Shown here: positions 1-5,891 of the stretch, piece after piece
Layout of the letters: every line of letters begins with the position of its first letter
Position numbering within the stretch: position 1 is the first letter of the stretch
Source: Candidatus Babelota bacterium
GTDB lineage: Bacteria; Babelota; Babeliae; Babelales; Babelaceae
Length of the DNA stretch: 5,891 bases
Reading direction: 5' to 3'
NCBI GenBank assembly: GCA_003174035.1
Contig: PRDV01000006.1
Span: forward strand, 1-5,891
The notes under the pieces: generated by a model
Told to the model about the DNA's origin: nothing
Databases searched by the model: none
Seen by the model: only the letters and a program-made list of their open reading frames with translations
Program-made: the position numbers and the translations under genes

Positions 1-1076
1 GCAATAGCGAGAGCTGTTTGTCCACTATGATCCTTATCGTTCACAATTATGCCAGCCCCGTGCTTAAAAAGTTCCTCAAGAATAGCTGTATTACCATTCT
101 GAGCTGCAAAATGGAGAACAGTCCATCCTTTATTATCTTGCAATAACAGATTAGGTTTTTTTGTCAGAAGCAGCGGTAAGGCTGAGGTATGATTTTTTTG
201 AATAATCCAATGAAGAGCAGTCATGCCATCTTCATCCTGAACATCAATGTTTGCGTTCTCAGAAAGCAATTGTGCCATCTTAGCCTTATTACCCTTTATA
301 GCAGCCCGAATAAATGCTTCATCCTTGCTTATAGCAGAAGAGAGACTACCTGCATATGCTCCGGGCAAGAAAAAACTTTTTACCTCAGGAAACATGACGG
401 CTTTTCTCGAAAGCAATAGCTCTATGACTTCTTCATCTTCATGCTCTACAGCATATCCTAGTGGCGTTTTCCCTTTATTATCGACTATATTTACAGAAGC
501 TCCTTGATTAACCAACATTTTAGTACAGGAAGTATGGCCCGCAATAACAGACTTATGAAGGGCCGTACGACCCTTATGATCTTGAGCATTACTATCAGCT
601 CCCTTTTCAACGAGGAGCCGAACAATTTCTTCGTGTCCATAGGTAGCTGCTTCATGAAGAGCGGTCACCCCAAAAGAAGTCCACCAATCAAAATTATATT
701 TCGCATTTATAGCGGACCCCTGCCGAATGAGCTCTTGTGCCGCTTTTTCATGACCAAAGCGTGCCACCAAGTGAAGGGCATTTCTCCCCTGTGAATCCCG
801 CGCTCTAATGTCAGCCCCTTCAGACAACAAAGAGCGCATCAGGGGAACGCTGCCTATCTGAGTCGCAATAAGAAATTGGGAATTTAACATTGCAGCCTGT
901 GTTAACAAACTGGGTACAATAACTTCTCTCTCATTGCTTCCACTAAGATAATAGCTTAATTGCAACGCCATAGTTGGACTCATGGCAAGATGAGCTATGG
1001 GTAGGGCGACTTCCATTGCCTGTGCACTGTTAAACAACCCTACGCTCAACAGACCTTTTAGTAAACATTTCTTCAT
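1..1076 (-). CDS. Secreted ankyrin-repeat protein, 3' end beyond the window (partial)
   Basis: This frame runs without a stop from an ATG at 1076-1074 to the left edge, giving 358 full codons. Residues 1-20 form a Sec signal peptide: MKK start, hydrophobic core LLKGLLSVGLF, and an AQA cleavage site before ME. Ankyrin repeats follow at about residues 67-96 (weak first helix), 97-130, 136-167, 168-200, 201-227, 253-283, 284-316 and 317-350, with a ninth starting at 351. Hallmarks include TALHEAATYGHEEIVRLLVE, GRTALH, GWTVLHFAAQNGN and repeated GA(D/S)xN turns. An insert with WWTSF (131-135) lengthens the second repeat, and an irregular linker (228-252) separates repeats five and six. Ankyrin repeats bind proteins and have no catalytic role, so the partner is unknown. 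The signal peptide implies action outside the cytoplasm, possibly on host proteins (inference). The start is supported by a strong ribosome binding site and an upstream promoter. Total length and C-terminal domains cannot be seen. Confidence 0.93.
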   Translation of the reverse strand, partial: MKKCLLKGLLSVGLFNSAQAMEVALPIAHLAMSPTMALQLSYYLSGSNEREVIVPSLLTQAAMLNSQFLIATQIGSVPLMRSLLSEGADIRARDSQGRNALHLVARFGHEKAAQELIRQGSAINAKYNFDWWTSFGVTALHEAATYGHEEIVRLLVEKGADSNAQDHKGRTALHKSVIAGHTSCTKMLVNQGASVNIVDNKGKTPLGYAVEHEDEEVIELLLSRKAVMFPEVKSFFLPGAYAGSLSSAISKDEAFIRAAIKGNKAKMAQLLSENANIDVQDEDGMTALHWIIQKNHTSALPLLLTKKPNLLLQDNKGWTVLHFAAQNGNTAILEELFKHGAGIIVNDKDHSGQTALAI

Positions 1077-1081
1077 ATCAT

Positions 1082-1087
1082 TCCTTC
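1082..1087 (-). promoter_or_regulatory. Ribosome binding site of the ankyrin gene
   Basis: Read on the minus strand, the sequence before the ATG at 1076 is GAAGGAATGATATG. The AAGGA core is a good Shine-Dalgarno match 5 bases from the start codon. It supports this ATG as the start and agrees with the signal peptide that begins there. It is clearly stronger than the ribosome binding sites of the two plus-strand genes. Confidence 0.75.
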
Positions 1088-1148
1088 ATTTTTATGGAGT
1101 ATTAGCCGCTTTTTCTACAGCTGTCTGTCAGCATACAAACCTAAAAAC

Positions 1149-1176
1149 ATATTAGACAAAAGCGCCCCTTTGTCAA
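1149..1176 (-). promoter_or_regulatory. Sigma-70-type promoter for the ankyrin gene
   Basis: On the minus strand a perfect -35 box TTGACA (1176-1171) is followed, after 16 bases, by TAATAT (1154-1149), which matches the consensus -10 at four of six positions. Transcription would start near 1142, leaving a leader of about 65 bases before the ATG at 1076. The -35 box lies within one arm of a short inverted repeat (1155-1174), so a regulator could act here. This is read by eye and no start site has been mapped. Confidence 0.55.
1155..1174. repeat. Short inverted repeat overlapping the ankyrin promoter
   Basis: GACAAA (1155-1160) and TTTGTC (1169-1174) are perfect 6-base complements around an 8-base GC-rich centre (AGCGCCCC). 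The element fills the spacer of the minus-strand promoter and covers most of its -35 box. It could be an operator for a dimeric regulator of the divergent genes. As a terminator it is weak, because the stem is short and no T-run follows directly on either strand. It may be partly fortuitous, since one arm is the -35 box itself. Confidence 0.35.
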
Positions 1177-1229
1177 TACAAAAAAATTCTGTGTATCATG
1201 CAAAGTCGCATAAGGTAAAGAAGTCAAAC

Positions 1230-1272
1230 TTTAATTTTAGCCATTGTTTGTGTATGCTACTAAAGATACAAC
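1230..1272 (+). promoter_or_regulatory. Tentative promoter region for the symporter transcription unit
   Basis: A promoter for the plus-strand genes is expected in 1177-1326, but no box pair is close to consensus. Two candidates are TTTAAT (1230-1235) with TATGCT (1253-1258) at 17-base spacing, and TTGTTT (1245-1250) with TACAAC (1267-1272) at 16-base spacing. Each box matches only three or four consensus positions. Either would give a leader of about 50-65 bases before the symporter. Confidence 0.25.
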
Positions 1273-1297
1273 GTGGGAAAGCAGAATATACGGTATC

Positions 1298-1330
1298 ATG
1301 CGTCATAACCTATTGATCGGAATTTTATGA
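1298..1330 (+). CDS. Possible 10-residue leader ORF coupled to the symporter
   Basis: ATG at 1298 opens a 10-codon frame reading MRHNLLIGIL. Its TGA stop (1328-1330) overlaps the symporter ATG (1327-1329) in the arrangement ATGA, which is typical of translational coupling. The symporter itself has only a weak ribosome binding site (GGA at 1319-1321), so coupling would be useful. The mini-ORF has no clear Shine-Dalgarno of its own; GGGAAAG at 1275-1281 lies about 16 bases upstream, which is too far. The peptide contains no proline, so it is not an obvious attenuator for a proline transporter. It could be a chance frame. Confidence 0.22.
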   Translation: MRHNLLIGIL

Positions 1331-2751
1331 ATATATACTATCTTACCGCATTTGTAGCATATTTTGCGTTCTTCCTTGGCCTGAGCTTTCACTTTTGGCG
1401 TAAGCGAACAACGACAAGCTCATTCATGCTAGGCAATAGGCAGATGAACTATTGGGTTACAGCACTCTCAACGCAAGCAAGCGATATGAGTGATTGGATT
1501 TTTATGGCCTATCCTGGACTCATCTATGCACTGGGACTTTTTAATGCCTGGGTTGCTATTGGGCTTCTCATTTTTATGTTCCTCAATTGGCATTTTATCG
1601 CTCCACGCTTACGTTCTTCAACTGAACGGACTCAAAGTCTCACGCTCGCGTCTTTTTTTGAGCGTCATTTTCATGATACATCTGGCACATTACGCTTAGC
1701 AACCGTATTTTTCACCTTCTATTTTATTGTTTTTTATATTGGAGCCGAACTGGTTGGCCTCGGGCGATTGTTTGAAACTACTTTTGGCATAGAGTATAAT
1801 TTAGGAATTGCTATAAGTATGGGGCTGGTAGTACTCAACATCCTGCTTGGAGGATTCGTAGCACTAGCATGGAGTGACATGTTTCGTGGTATCTTTTTAC
1901 TTGCCATGATTACGCTGGTTCCTTTTGTTGCCTTCAAGCATCTACCCGATAAAAGCTCATTGCTTGCTCATGCGAATTTAAGCAACTTATTCACTGCGCT
2001 TGTTCCAGATTTTTCTTGGGCAACAATCAGCAAAATTTTACTGATTTCTACCGGATGGGGGCTTGGCTATTTTGGTTCACCCCACATATTGATTAATTTC
2101 ATGGGGATTAAAGATGTTAAAAATATGTATAAAGCAAAATATGTGGGCATCACATGGCAAACGCTTGTTCTAATAGCCGCAACCTGCGTTGGCCTTGTAG
2201 GCACCTATTTCTTTACCACTCCGCTGGCTAATAGAGAACTGGTTTTCATTGAAATGGTCAAAGTGCTCTTTACACCACTCTTTGCTGGATTCATCCTCTG
2301 CGCTGTACTGGCAGCCACCATGTCAGTCATGACCGCTCAGATACTCGCAACCTCATCTATTTTAGCAGAGGATTTTTTCAAACGACTTTTGCATAAAACA
2401 ATGAACGACTCAGTCGAGCTACTGACAGTGCGCTCATGCATTATTACCCTTCCACTCATTTCTTACGCTATTAGTTACAATAGCACAAGCACAATCAATG
2501 ATTTGGTAAGCTATGCGTGGTCAGGGCTCGGTCTTGCTTTTTCTCCGGTGGTAATCGCTGCACTTTATATACCAAGCGCTAATAAATATGGCGCGGCTGC
2601 ATCCATGATTTTTGGTGGCATATTGGGCATGCTTTGGCCTTACTTCCATTTTGGGTTCTTGCCGCTTTTACCCGGGTTTATCATATGCATGCTTATTCTC
2701 CTAAGTGTCAGTTGGCTAACTAAAAATTATCATCAGCCTATACCTTCATAA
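1327..2751 (+). CDS. putP: Sodium/solute symporter, PutP-like (probable Na+/proline symporter)
   Basis: This is a 474-residue inner-membrane protein of the SSS family (E. coli PutP is about 502) that would import proline or a related solute with Na+. About 13 membrane segments can be placed, near residues 3-23, 43-62, 67-92, 122-146, 157-180, 186-203, 233-255, 274-296, 313-340, 367-385, 392-414, 420-439 and 443-463. By recalled alignment to E. coli PutP, D53 matches Na+-site Asp55 (ASDMSDW). D184 matches Asp187. W244, Y248 and P252 in GWGLGYFGSPHI match the proline-site Trp, Tyr and Pro. S333 matches Ser340. Two positions differ: V334 replaces Thr341, and D56 replaces Gly58. The ATG at 1327 is the only reasonable start because an in-frame TAA lies at 1306-1308; its GGA ribosome binding site is weak. 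The next gene follows after 17 bases, suggesting an operon. The family is certain; proline as substrate is likely but could be another solute. Confidence 0.93.
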   Translation: MNIYYLTAFVAYFAFFLGLSFHFWRKRTTTSSFMLGNRQMNYWVTALSTQASDMSDWIFMAYPGLIYALGLFNAWVAIGLLIFMFLNWHFIAPRLRSSTERTQSLTLASFFERHFHDTSGTLRLATVFFTFYFIVFYIGAELVGLGRLFETTFGIEYNLGIAISMGLVVLNILLGGFVALAWSDMFRGIFLLAMITLVPFVAFKHLPDKSSLLAHANLSNLFTALVPDFSWATISKILLISTGWGLGYFGSPHILINFMGIKDVKNMYKAKYVGITWQTLVLIAATCVGLVGTYFFTTPLANRELVFIEMVKVLFTPLFAGFILCAVLAATMSVMTAQILATSSILAEDFFKRLLHKTMNDSVELLTVRSCIITLPLISYAISYNSTSTINDLVSYAWSGLGLAFSPVVIAALYIPSANKYGAAASMIFGGILGMLWPYFHFGFLPLLPGFIICMLILLSVSWLTKNYHQPIPS

Positions 2752-2768
2752 TTAATAGAGCAGAAACC

Positions 2769-5135
2769 ATGATCACGTACAACGATTTTACCCCGGTTCA
2801 AAAATTCTTTTTTCTCATCGGTATAACTGCCATGACCTATTCGACACTGATGCGGGCAAATGAACTTGCTCGCGCAGTGGCTTACACATCACAAGTAGAG
2901 GGCGGCAAAAAGGACGAAGCTTTTGTTCCAGCCTTGGCTTACTCGTCTTCAGAACCAAAAGAAAAAAAAGATCCTGAGAGAATAGTACCAGAAAAACCCA
3001 CGGTAAAAAACCCGCTTCTTATTTCTGCCACTGACAAGTATTGCAAATCATATCACGATCTTTTAGATATACTGAGTTCTTCTGCGAAGTTTGGAAAAGC
3101 CTCAGGCAATTTAGCACGCCGTATTGATTCAAAAATCGAACGGTGTTTTCTTGTTTTCGAACATAATTGTATAAGTATTTATGCCAATACATCCACGGGT
3201 CCGGATTATACAAAAAAATATCTCGAAATAAACAATATCCAAGAAATAAGCGCCGGCTTCTCTGATCACAAGATTACCACGACTGATGGAAAAATTCACA
3301 GTTTTAGCACCGCTAGTAATGAACTATGGAGCGCGATTCGCACTGCTGCTTTCGATCAACCAAAAATATATTGGGAACAGCTGCATATTCTTGGTGATTC
3401 TTTCATCCACGATGCTGTTAAATATGGAAAAATCATTGTAGAAGAATATGCAGTTCCTTCACCTTTAAAAACCATCAAGCCTGTGAGCCTTGGAGGAGTA
3501 GCCGGCGGGGAAAAATTCATAGTTCAGGGTATTTTGTTTAAGCTGGCAAAAGATAAAAATATTGGAAATAATTGGCTATACGGTAACGATCACGCAAATG
3601 ATTACCTGGCTGAAAAAAGCGCTCGCCAAGAATTACTCGGCGCTAATTTCCTCTGTAGCCATAGTTCACTAGTTCGAGTACCCCTCATGGCAACTATTGA
3701 CTATCATGGCCACAGACTTGTTGCAACAGCACTCTTACCCATCGATGCTCATTCGCTTGTCTATGGATCATCCGACGGATCAAAGACGGTCGTATCAACA
3801 GAGCCGTTAGTAAAAAAGGAAATGGAAGAAATTGGCAAAAAATTCAATCTGCAGCCGCATCTCGTAACCAACGTGCCAATGGCACTCTGCGGTGATATTG
3901 AGGTTCATAAAATTTCGGTAGGCGATAAACACCAATTTATGTGTCTTGATGCCGCAAGAATATTTCCTCCTGAAGCACCAACGCATAAACAAGGAATGTT
4001 TTCAGAAAAATTACGCCCAGAATTTGTGCGAATGTACCCTGCTCCACTCAGTTCAGATGCGTTTACCACCTTTCAAACCTCTGATCCACAAGCTGGCCAC
4101 TACAACCATTTGATCAAGGAAGCAACGCAGCATTTATTTGAGACCACCTTAATAAATTATGCAAAAGAGCTTACAAAGGAGGATGCAGTAATTGATCAAA
4201 TCCTAACACCAACAAGCCTCTATTTTACAATTCGTTGGTCGAGCCGAGATTTCATACCAAACGCCCTCATTGTTCACCTTCATAAACATGGGATAAATCT
4301 CAGGCACCTTGGCCGACTCTATCAGCTTCTTATTGACCCTCATAATGAATATGCCTGCTCAAAGAAAATGCTTAATCGCTTAAAAAATTATATCATGAAC
4401 ATAATGGTTCTGAGGTGTCTCAAAAATAAAATAAGAAATGAAATGCGCCTCAATACGCACAAGGCACCGCAAACCTATCTCTTATTTGTTAAAACGCTTA
4501 ATGAAATTTGTAGAGCGTCTTTTGATAATTCTTTCAGGGACCTTATAAAGGAGAAATTTTGCGTAGATGAAACCAATATTGATAGAACTCTTCATAGAGG
4601 GTTTCTTGTGCTCAATTTCTGTCAGCTCATGGGTGTAATTATACATCCAAAAAGCTTCGCAGAATTCATTAAGCTGTATTCAGCAGATCGTATAGATTTC
4701 ATTTTTAGTGATCTCGATATCATCGAGATACAGCCCACTATTAAATATCTTAACCTTATTGATTTAGCGACGGGTATGCACTATTTAAATCAATTAGGAG
4801 ATAAATTACCGCATTCTCTTATCCCATCTGACAGCCGTTTCTTCGGTGATAGCATTCATGATATACGAGTGCTTACTGATCAATTACAAAAAGTGAAAGA
4901 TAGATTGGAGACCGCTTTTTTAACGTGGCCAAAAAACCCAAGTTACGAGCTCATTGGGTCTGATGTATTCAAAAAATTGCAGGCGATTAAAGAGCTTATT
5001 GCAACTCAAAAAAAAGAGCATGAAAGAAATCAAGATAATAAAGAAAGCAAAACAGCAGATGAAACTGCAAGAAAAAGTCGTGCAACCATTGCCATATGGG
5101 GAAGAGACTATGACCCAGAGGCAAAACACTTTTAG
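2769..5135 (+). CDS. CLU (clustered mitochondria/TIF31)-like domain protein with possible PH-like domain
   Basis: This 788-residue protein resembles eukaryotic CLU family proteins, which bind mRNAs and control mitochondrial distribution. Residues 13-28 are hydrophobic (FFFLIGITAMTYSTLM), a possible signal peptide or anchor. Residues 45-80 are charged, proline-containing and probably disordered. Residues 118-195 have a PH-like pattern, with beta-rich segments ending in a helix NELWSAIRTA that carries the expected Trp (W187). The CLU core is about 280-430: RQELLGANF, IDYHGHRLVATALLPI, SLVYGSSDGSKTV, GDIEVH, LDAARIFPPEAP, KLRPEFVR and PLSSDAF. LHKHGINLRHLGRL (503-516) matches the CLU LHxxGINxRxLG motif. 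Residues about 698-775 are charged and helical. No TPR repeats are visible, unlike full-length eukaryotic CLU. The ATG at 2769 follows the symporter stop by 17 bases with a weak ribosome binding site (GAG, 2758-2760). A Met at residue 22 would cut the hydrophobic segment. Capture from a protist host and an effector role are inference. Confidence 0.8.
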   Translation: MITYNDFTPVQKFFFLIGITAMTYSTLMRANELARAVAYTSQVEGGKKDEAFVPALAYSSSEPKEKKDPERIVPEKPTVKNPLLISATDKYCKSYHDLLDILSSSAKFGKASGNLARRIDSKIERCFLVFEHNCISIYANTSTGPDYTKKYLEINNIQEISAGFSDHKITTTDGKIHSFSTASNELWSAIRTAAFDQPKIYWEQLHILGDSFIHDAVKYGKIIVEEYAVPSPLKTIKPVSLGGVAGGEKFIVQGILFKLAKDKNIGNNWLYGNDHANDYLAEKSARQELLGANFLCSHSSLVRVPLMATIDYHGHRLVATALLPIDAHSLVYGSSDGSKTVVSTEPLVKKEMEEIGKKFNLQPHLVTNVPMALCGDIEVHKISVGDKHQFMCLDAARIFPPEAPTHKQGMFSEKLRPEFVRMYPAPLSSDAFTTFQTSDPQAGHYNHLIKEATQHLFETTLINYAKELTKEDAVIDQILTPTSLYFTIRWSSRDFIPNALIVHLHKHGINLRHLGRLYQLLIDPHNEYACSKKMLNRLKNYIMNIMVLRCLKNKIRNEMRLNTHKAPQTYLLFVKTLNEICRASFDNSFRDLIKEKFCVDETNIDRTLHRGFLVLNFCQLMGVIIHPKSFAEFIKLYSADRIDFIFSDLDIIEIQPTIKYLNLIDLATGMHYLNQLGDKLPHSLIPSDSRFFGDSIHDIRVLTDQLQKVKDRLETAFLTWPKNPSYELIGSDVFKKLQAIKELIATQKKEHERNQDNKESKTADETARKSRATIAIWGRDYDPEAKHF
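3120..3353 (+). other. Possible PH-like domain within the CLU-like protein
   Basis: Residues 118-195 of the 788-residue protein alternate hydrophobic strands with polar turns: CFLVFEHNCISIYAN, then KKYLEINNIQEISAG, then HKITTTDGKIHSFS. A helix, NELWSAIRTA, follows. This order, including a strand with a DGK turn and a C-terminal helix with a Trp, is the usual pleckstrin-homology layout. PH sequences diverge strongly, so this is a fold suggestion only. No phosphoinositide-binding basic cluster is obvious. Confidence 0.4.
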
Positions 5136-5216
5136 TTGCATATAGATTGCCAGGTATTTACACCCATAGTATAGCGGCCAGGGTTAAAAAATTTCCGATC
5201 AGCAGGTAATGTCTGG
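5136..5216. other. Convergent intergenic gap without a clear terminator
   Basis: These 81 bases separate the stops of two convergent genes, so a bidirectional terminator would be expected. I see no GC-rich hairpin followed by a T-run. The best pairing is GCCAG (5177-5181) with CTGGC (5213-5217), a 5-base stem around 31 bases that includes the AT-rich run TTAAAAAATTT. A second GCCAG copy lies at 5149-5153. These are too weak to call a terminator. Confidence 0.5.
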
Positions 5217-5888
5217 CTAAGCCCTATAGTAGCGAGCAGATTTTTTCTCAGCGTTTTCTGTATTGTCATCCGAGATAGCCAAACTTCTTATCGACCCCAT
5301 CACGGATTTATAGAAGCGGGGATTAGAAAAAAAGAGAGCATCAGCTACCGTACTCGCTGTATCCCAGTTACTGTCGAGATAGATAGCAGCGACAAGAGCT
5401 CTGACCACCGAGGCAGCCACTCTTTTTGGTATATATTCTCGGAGATTAACAGGACTCGTATCATGGCAAATAAGTTTTGCCAATCGATTGATAGCTATTG
5501 TCTTCCCATATTGGCTAGAAAGATAGGCATCCAGATGCCATGTATAAAAAACTCTTTCTAAATTATCAGGTGAAACAAGGTTTATGAAATGATGGGTAAG
5601 TTCCCCAGGATCAGCATAGCACGAACCATTAAAAACGTTTTGTGCAAGAAACAATCCCAAAACACGAATCCCTAAAAAATCTAATGTATTAAAAAGGAGT
5701 CCCTTAACACTCGGATGCCAAAAAGCTTGTTGCAAAAGCTCTATATCCTTAAAAGTGTAATATAATTCTTCCTGCAAAGGCGCAACTTCATTTACTGTAG
5801 GTTTATGCTTGGCAGCTTGAGCCTCTAAAGAAACATGGTCGGTTTGGCTATCTTCATCATCGAAATATTCATCAAGAATTTTATACAT
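5217..5888 (-). CDS. RNase III-fold protein predicted to be catalytically inactive
   Basis: The 223-residue product has an RNase III-like domain at about residues 38-186. YTFKDIELLQQAFWHPS matches the family opening LGYxFKDxxLLxxALTHxS. LDFLGIRVLGLF (69-80) matches the signature LEFLGDAVLGLV. DPGELT (93-98) matches DEGxLS. SVVRALVAAIYLD (160-172) matches DALEAxIGAIYLD. Compared with E. coli RNase III, Glu38, Asp45, Asp114 and Glu117 align with N67, I74, S160 and R163; Glu41 is kept only as D70. The metal site is therefore lost and cleavage of dsRNA is unlikely. Only about 35 residues follow the domain, so the usual C-terminal dsRNA-binding domain is missing. An acidic, probably disordered N-terminus covers residues 1-35. 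Related inactive folds in mitochondria include ribosomal protein mL44, so ribosome or RNA binding is a reasonable guess. The ATG at 5888 is only 3 bases from the window edge and that codon is open, so the true start could lie further upstream. Confidence 0.78.
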   Translation of the reverse strand: MYKILDEYFDDEDSQTDHVSLEAQAAKHKPTVNEVAPLQEELYYTFKDIELLQQAFWHPSVKGLLFNTLDFLGIRVLGLFLAQNVFNGSCYADPGELTHHFINLVSPDNLERVFYTWHLDAYLSSQYGKTIAINRLAKLICHDTSPVNLREYIPKRVAASVVRALVAAIYLDSNWDTASTVADALFFSNPRFYKSVMGSIRSLAISDDNTENAEKKSARYYRA

Positions 5889-5891
5889 ATA

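Noticed and set aside
189..794. Three overlapping plus-strand open frames of 76-96 codons
   Set aside because: They lie antisense to the ankyrin gene, whose repeats are unmistakable; the plus-strand products show no family features.
1254..1316. 20-codon frame MLLKIQRGKAEYTVSCVITY upstream of the symporter
   Set aside because: It has no ribosome binding site, does not abut the symporter start and lies where promoter elements are expected.
1734..1937. Minus-strand frame inside the symporter gene
   Set aside because: It is a shadow of the coding strand with no recognisable product or ribosome binding site.
4711..4729. Perfect 7-base inverted repeat ATCTCGA-TATCA-TCGAGAT
   Set aside because: It falls inside the CLU-like coding region (SDLDIIEIQ), is not followed by a T-run and is isolated, so it is probably chance.
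2835..5135. Alternative start of the CLU-like gene at Met22 (2832-2834)
   Set aside because: It would break the hydrophobic segment and leave a larger gap after the symporter; no better ribosome binding site supports it.
4920..5145. Frames on both strands over the 3' end of the CLU-like gene
   Set aside because: They come from the A-rich, lysine/glutamate-rich tail of the real gene and encode nothing recognisable.
5177..5217. GCCAG/CTGGC pairing as a bidirectional terminator
   Set aside because: The stem is only 5 bases with a 31-base loop and no properly placed T-run.
1..5891. tRNA, rRNA, CRISPR array, insertion sequence or attachment site
   Set aside because: No cloverleaf-like or rRNA-like stretch, no regularly spaced repeats, no transposase or integrase and no long terminal repeats were seen; the region is filled by the genes listed.

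Overview
The window looks like part of a moderately AT-rich bacterial chromosome. The probable source is an obligate or protist-associated intracellular bacterium. The evidence is a secreted ankyrin-repeat protein, a compact gene layout, a proline-type nutrient symporter, and a large protein with clear similarity to the eukaryotic CLU/TIF31 (clustered mitochondria) family. The ankyrin protein's signal peptide ends in AQA followed by ME. Together with the ankyrin content, this made me think of Candidatus Dependentiae (TM6/Babeliae). That is an impression from gene style, not a demonstrated assignment; Chlamydiae, Legionella-like or Rickettsiales-like bacteria remain possible.

Layout. Positions 1-1076 (minus strand) hold the 5' part of an ankyrin-repeat gene that runs off the left edge. 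Positions 1077-1326 are a divergent intergenic region. It carries a good minus-strand promoter overlapping a small inverted repeat, a strong minus-strand ribosome binding site, and a 10-codon mini-ORF whose stop overlaps the symporter start. Positions 1327-2751 (plus) encode a PutP-type sodium/solute symporter. After a 17-base gap, positions 2769-5135 (plus) encode a 788-residue protein. It has an N-terminal hydrophobic segment, a possible PH-like fold, a CLU central domain and a charged helical tail. These two plus-strand genes probably form one transcription unit. Positions 5136-5216 are a short convergent gap with no convincing intrinsic terminator. Positions 5217-5888 (minus) encode an RNase III-fold protein that has lost most catalytic acidic residues and has no double-stranded RNA-binding domain.

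How they may work together. The symporter would take up a host amino acid, most likely proline, since the proline-site residues known from E. coli PutP are retained. The ankyrin and CLU/PH-like proteins are candidates for export and contact with eukaryotic host components. The RNase III-like gene is convergent and probably independent; its predicted lack of catalysis suggests an RNA-binding or ribosome-associated role.

The two most notable items are the bacterial CLU-domain protein and the apparently dead RNase III-like protein. No RNA genes, CRISPR arrays, insertion sequences or long repeats were seen.
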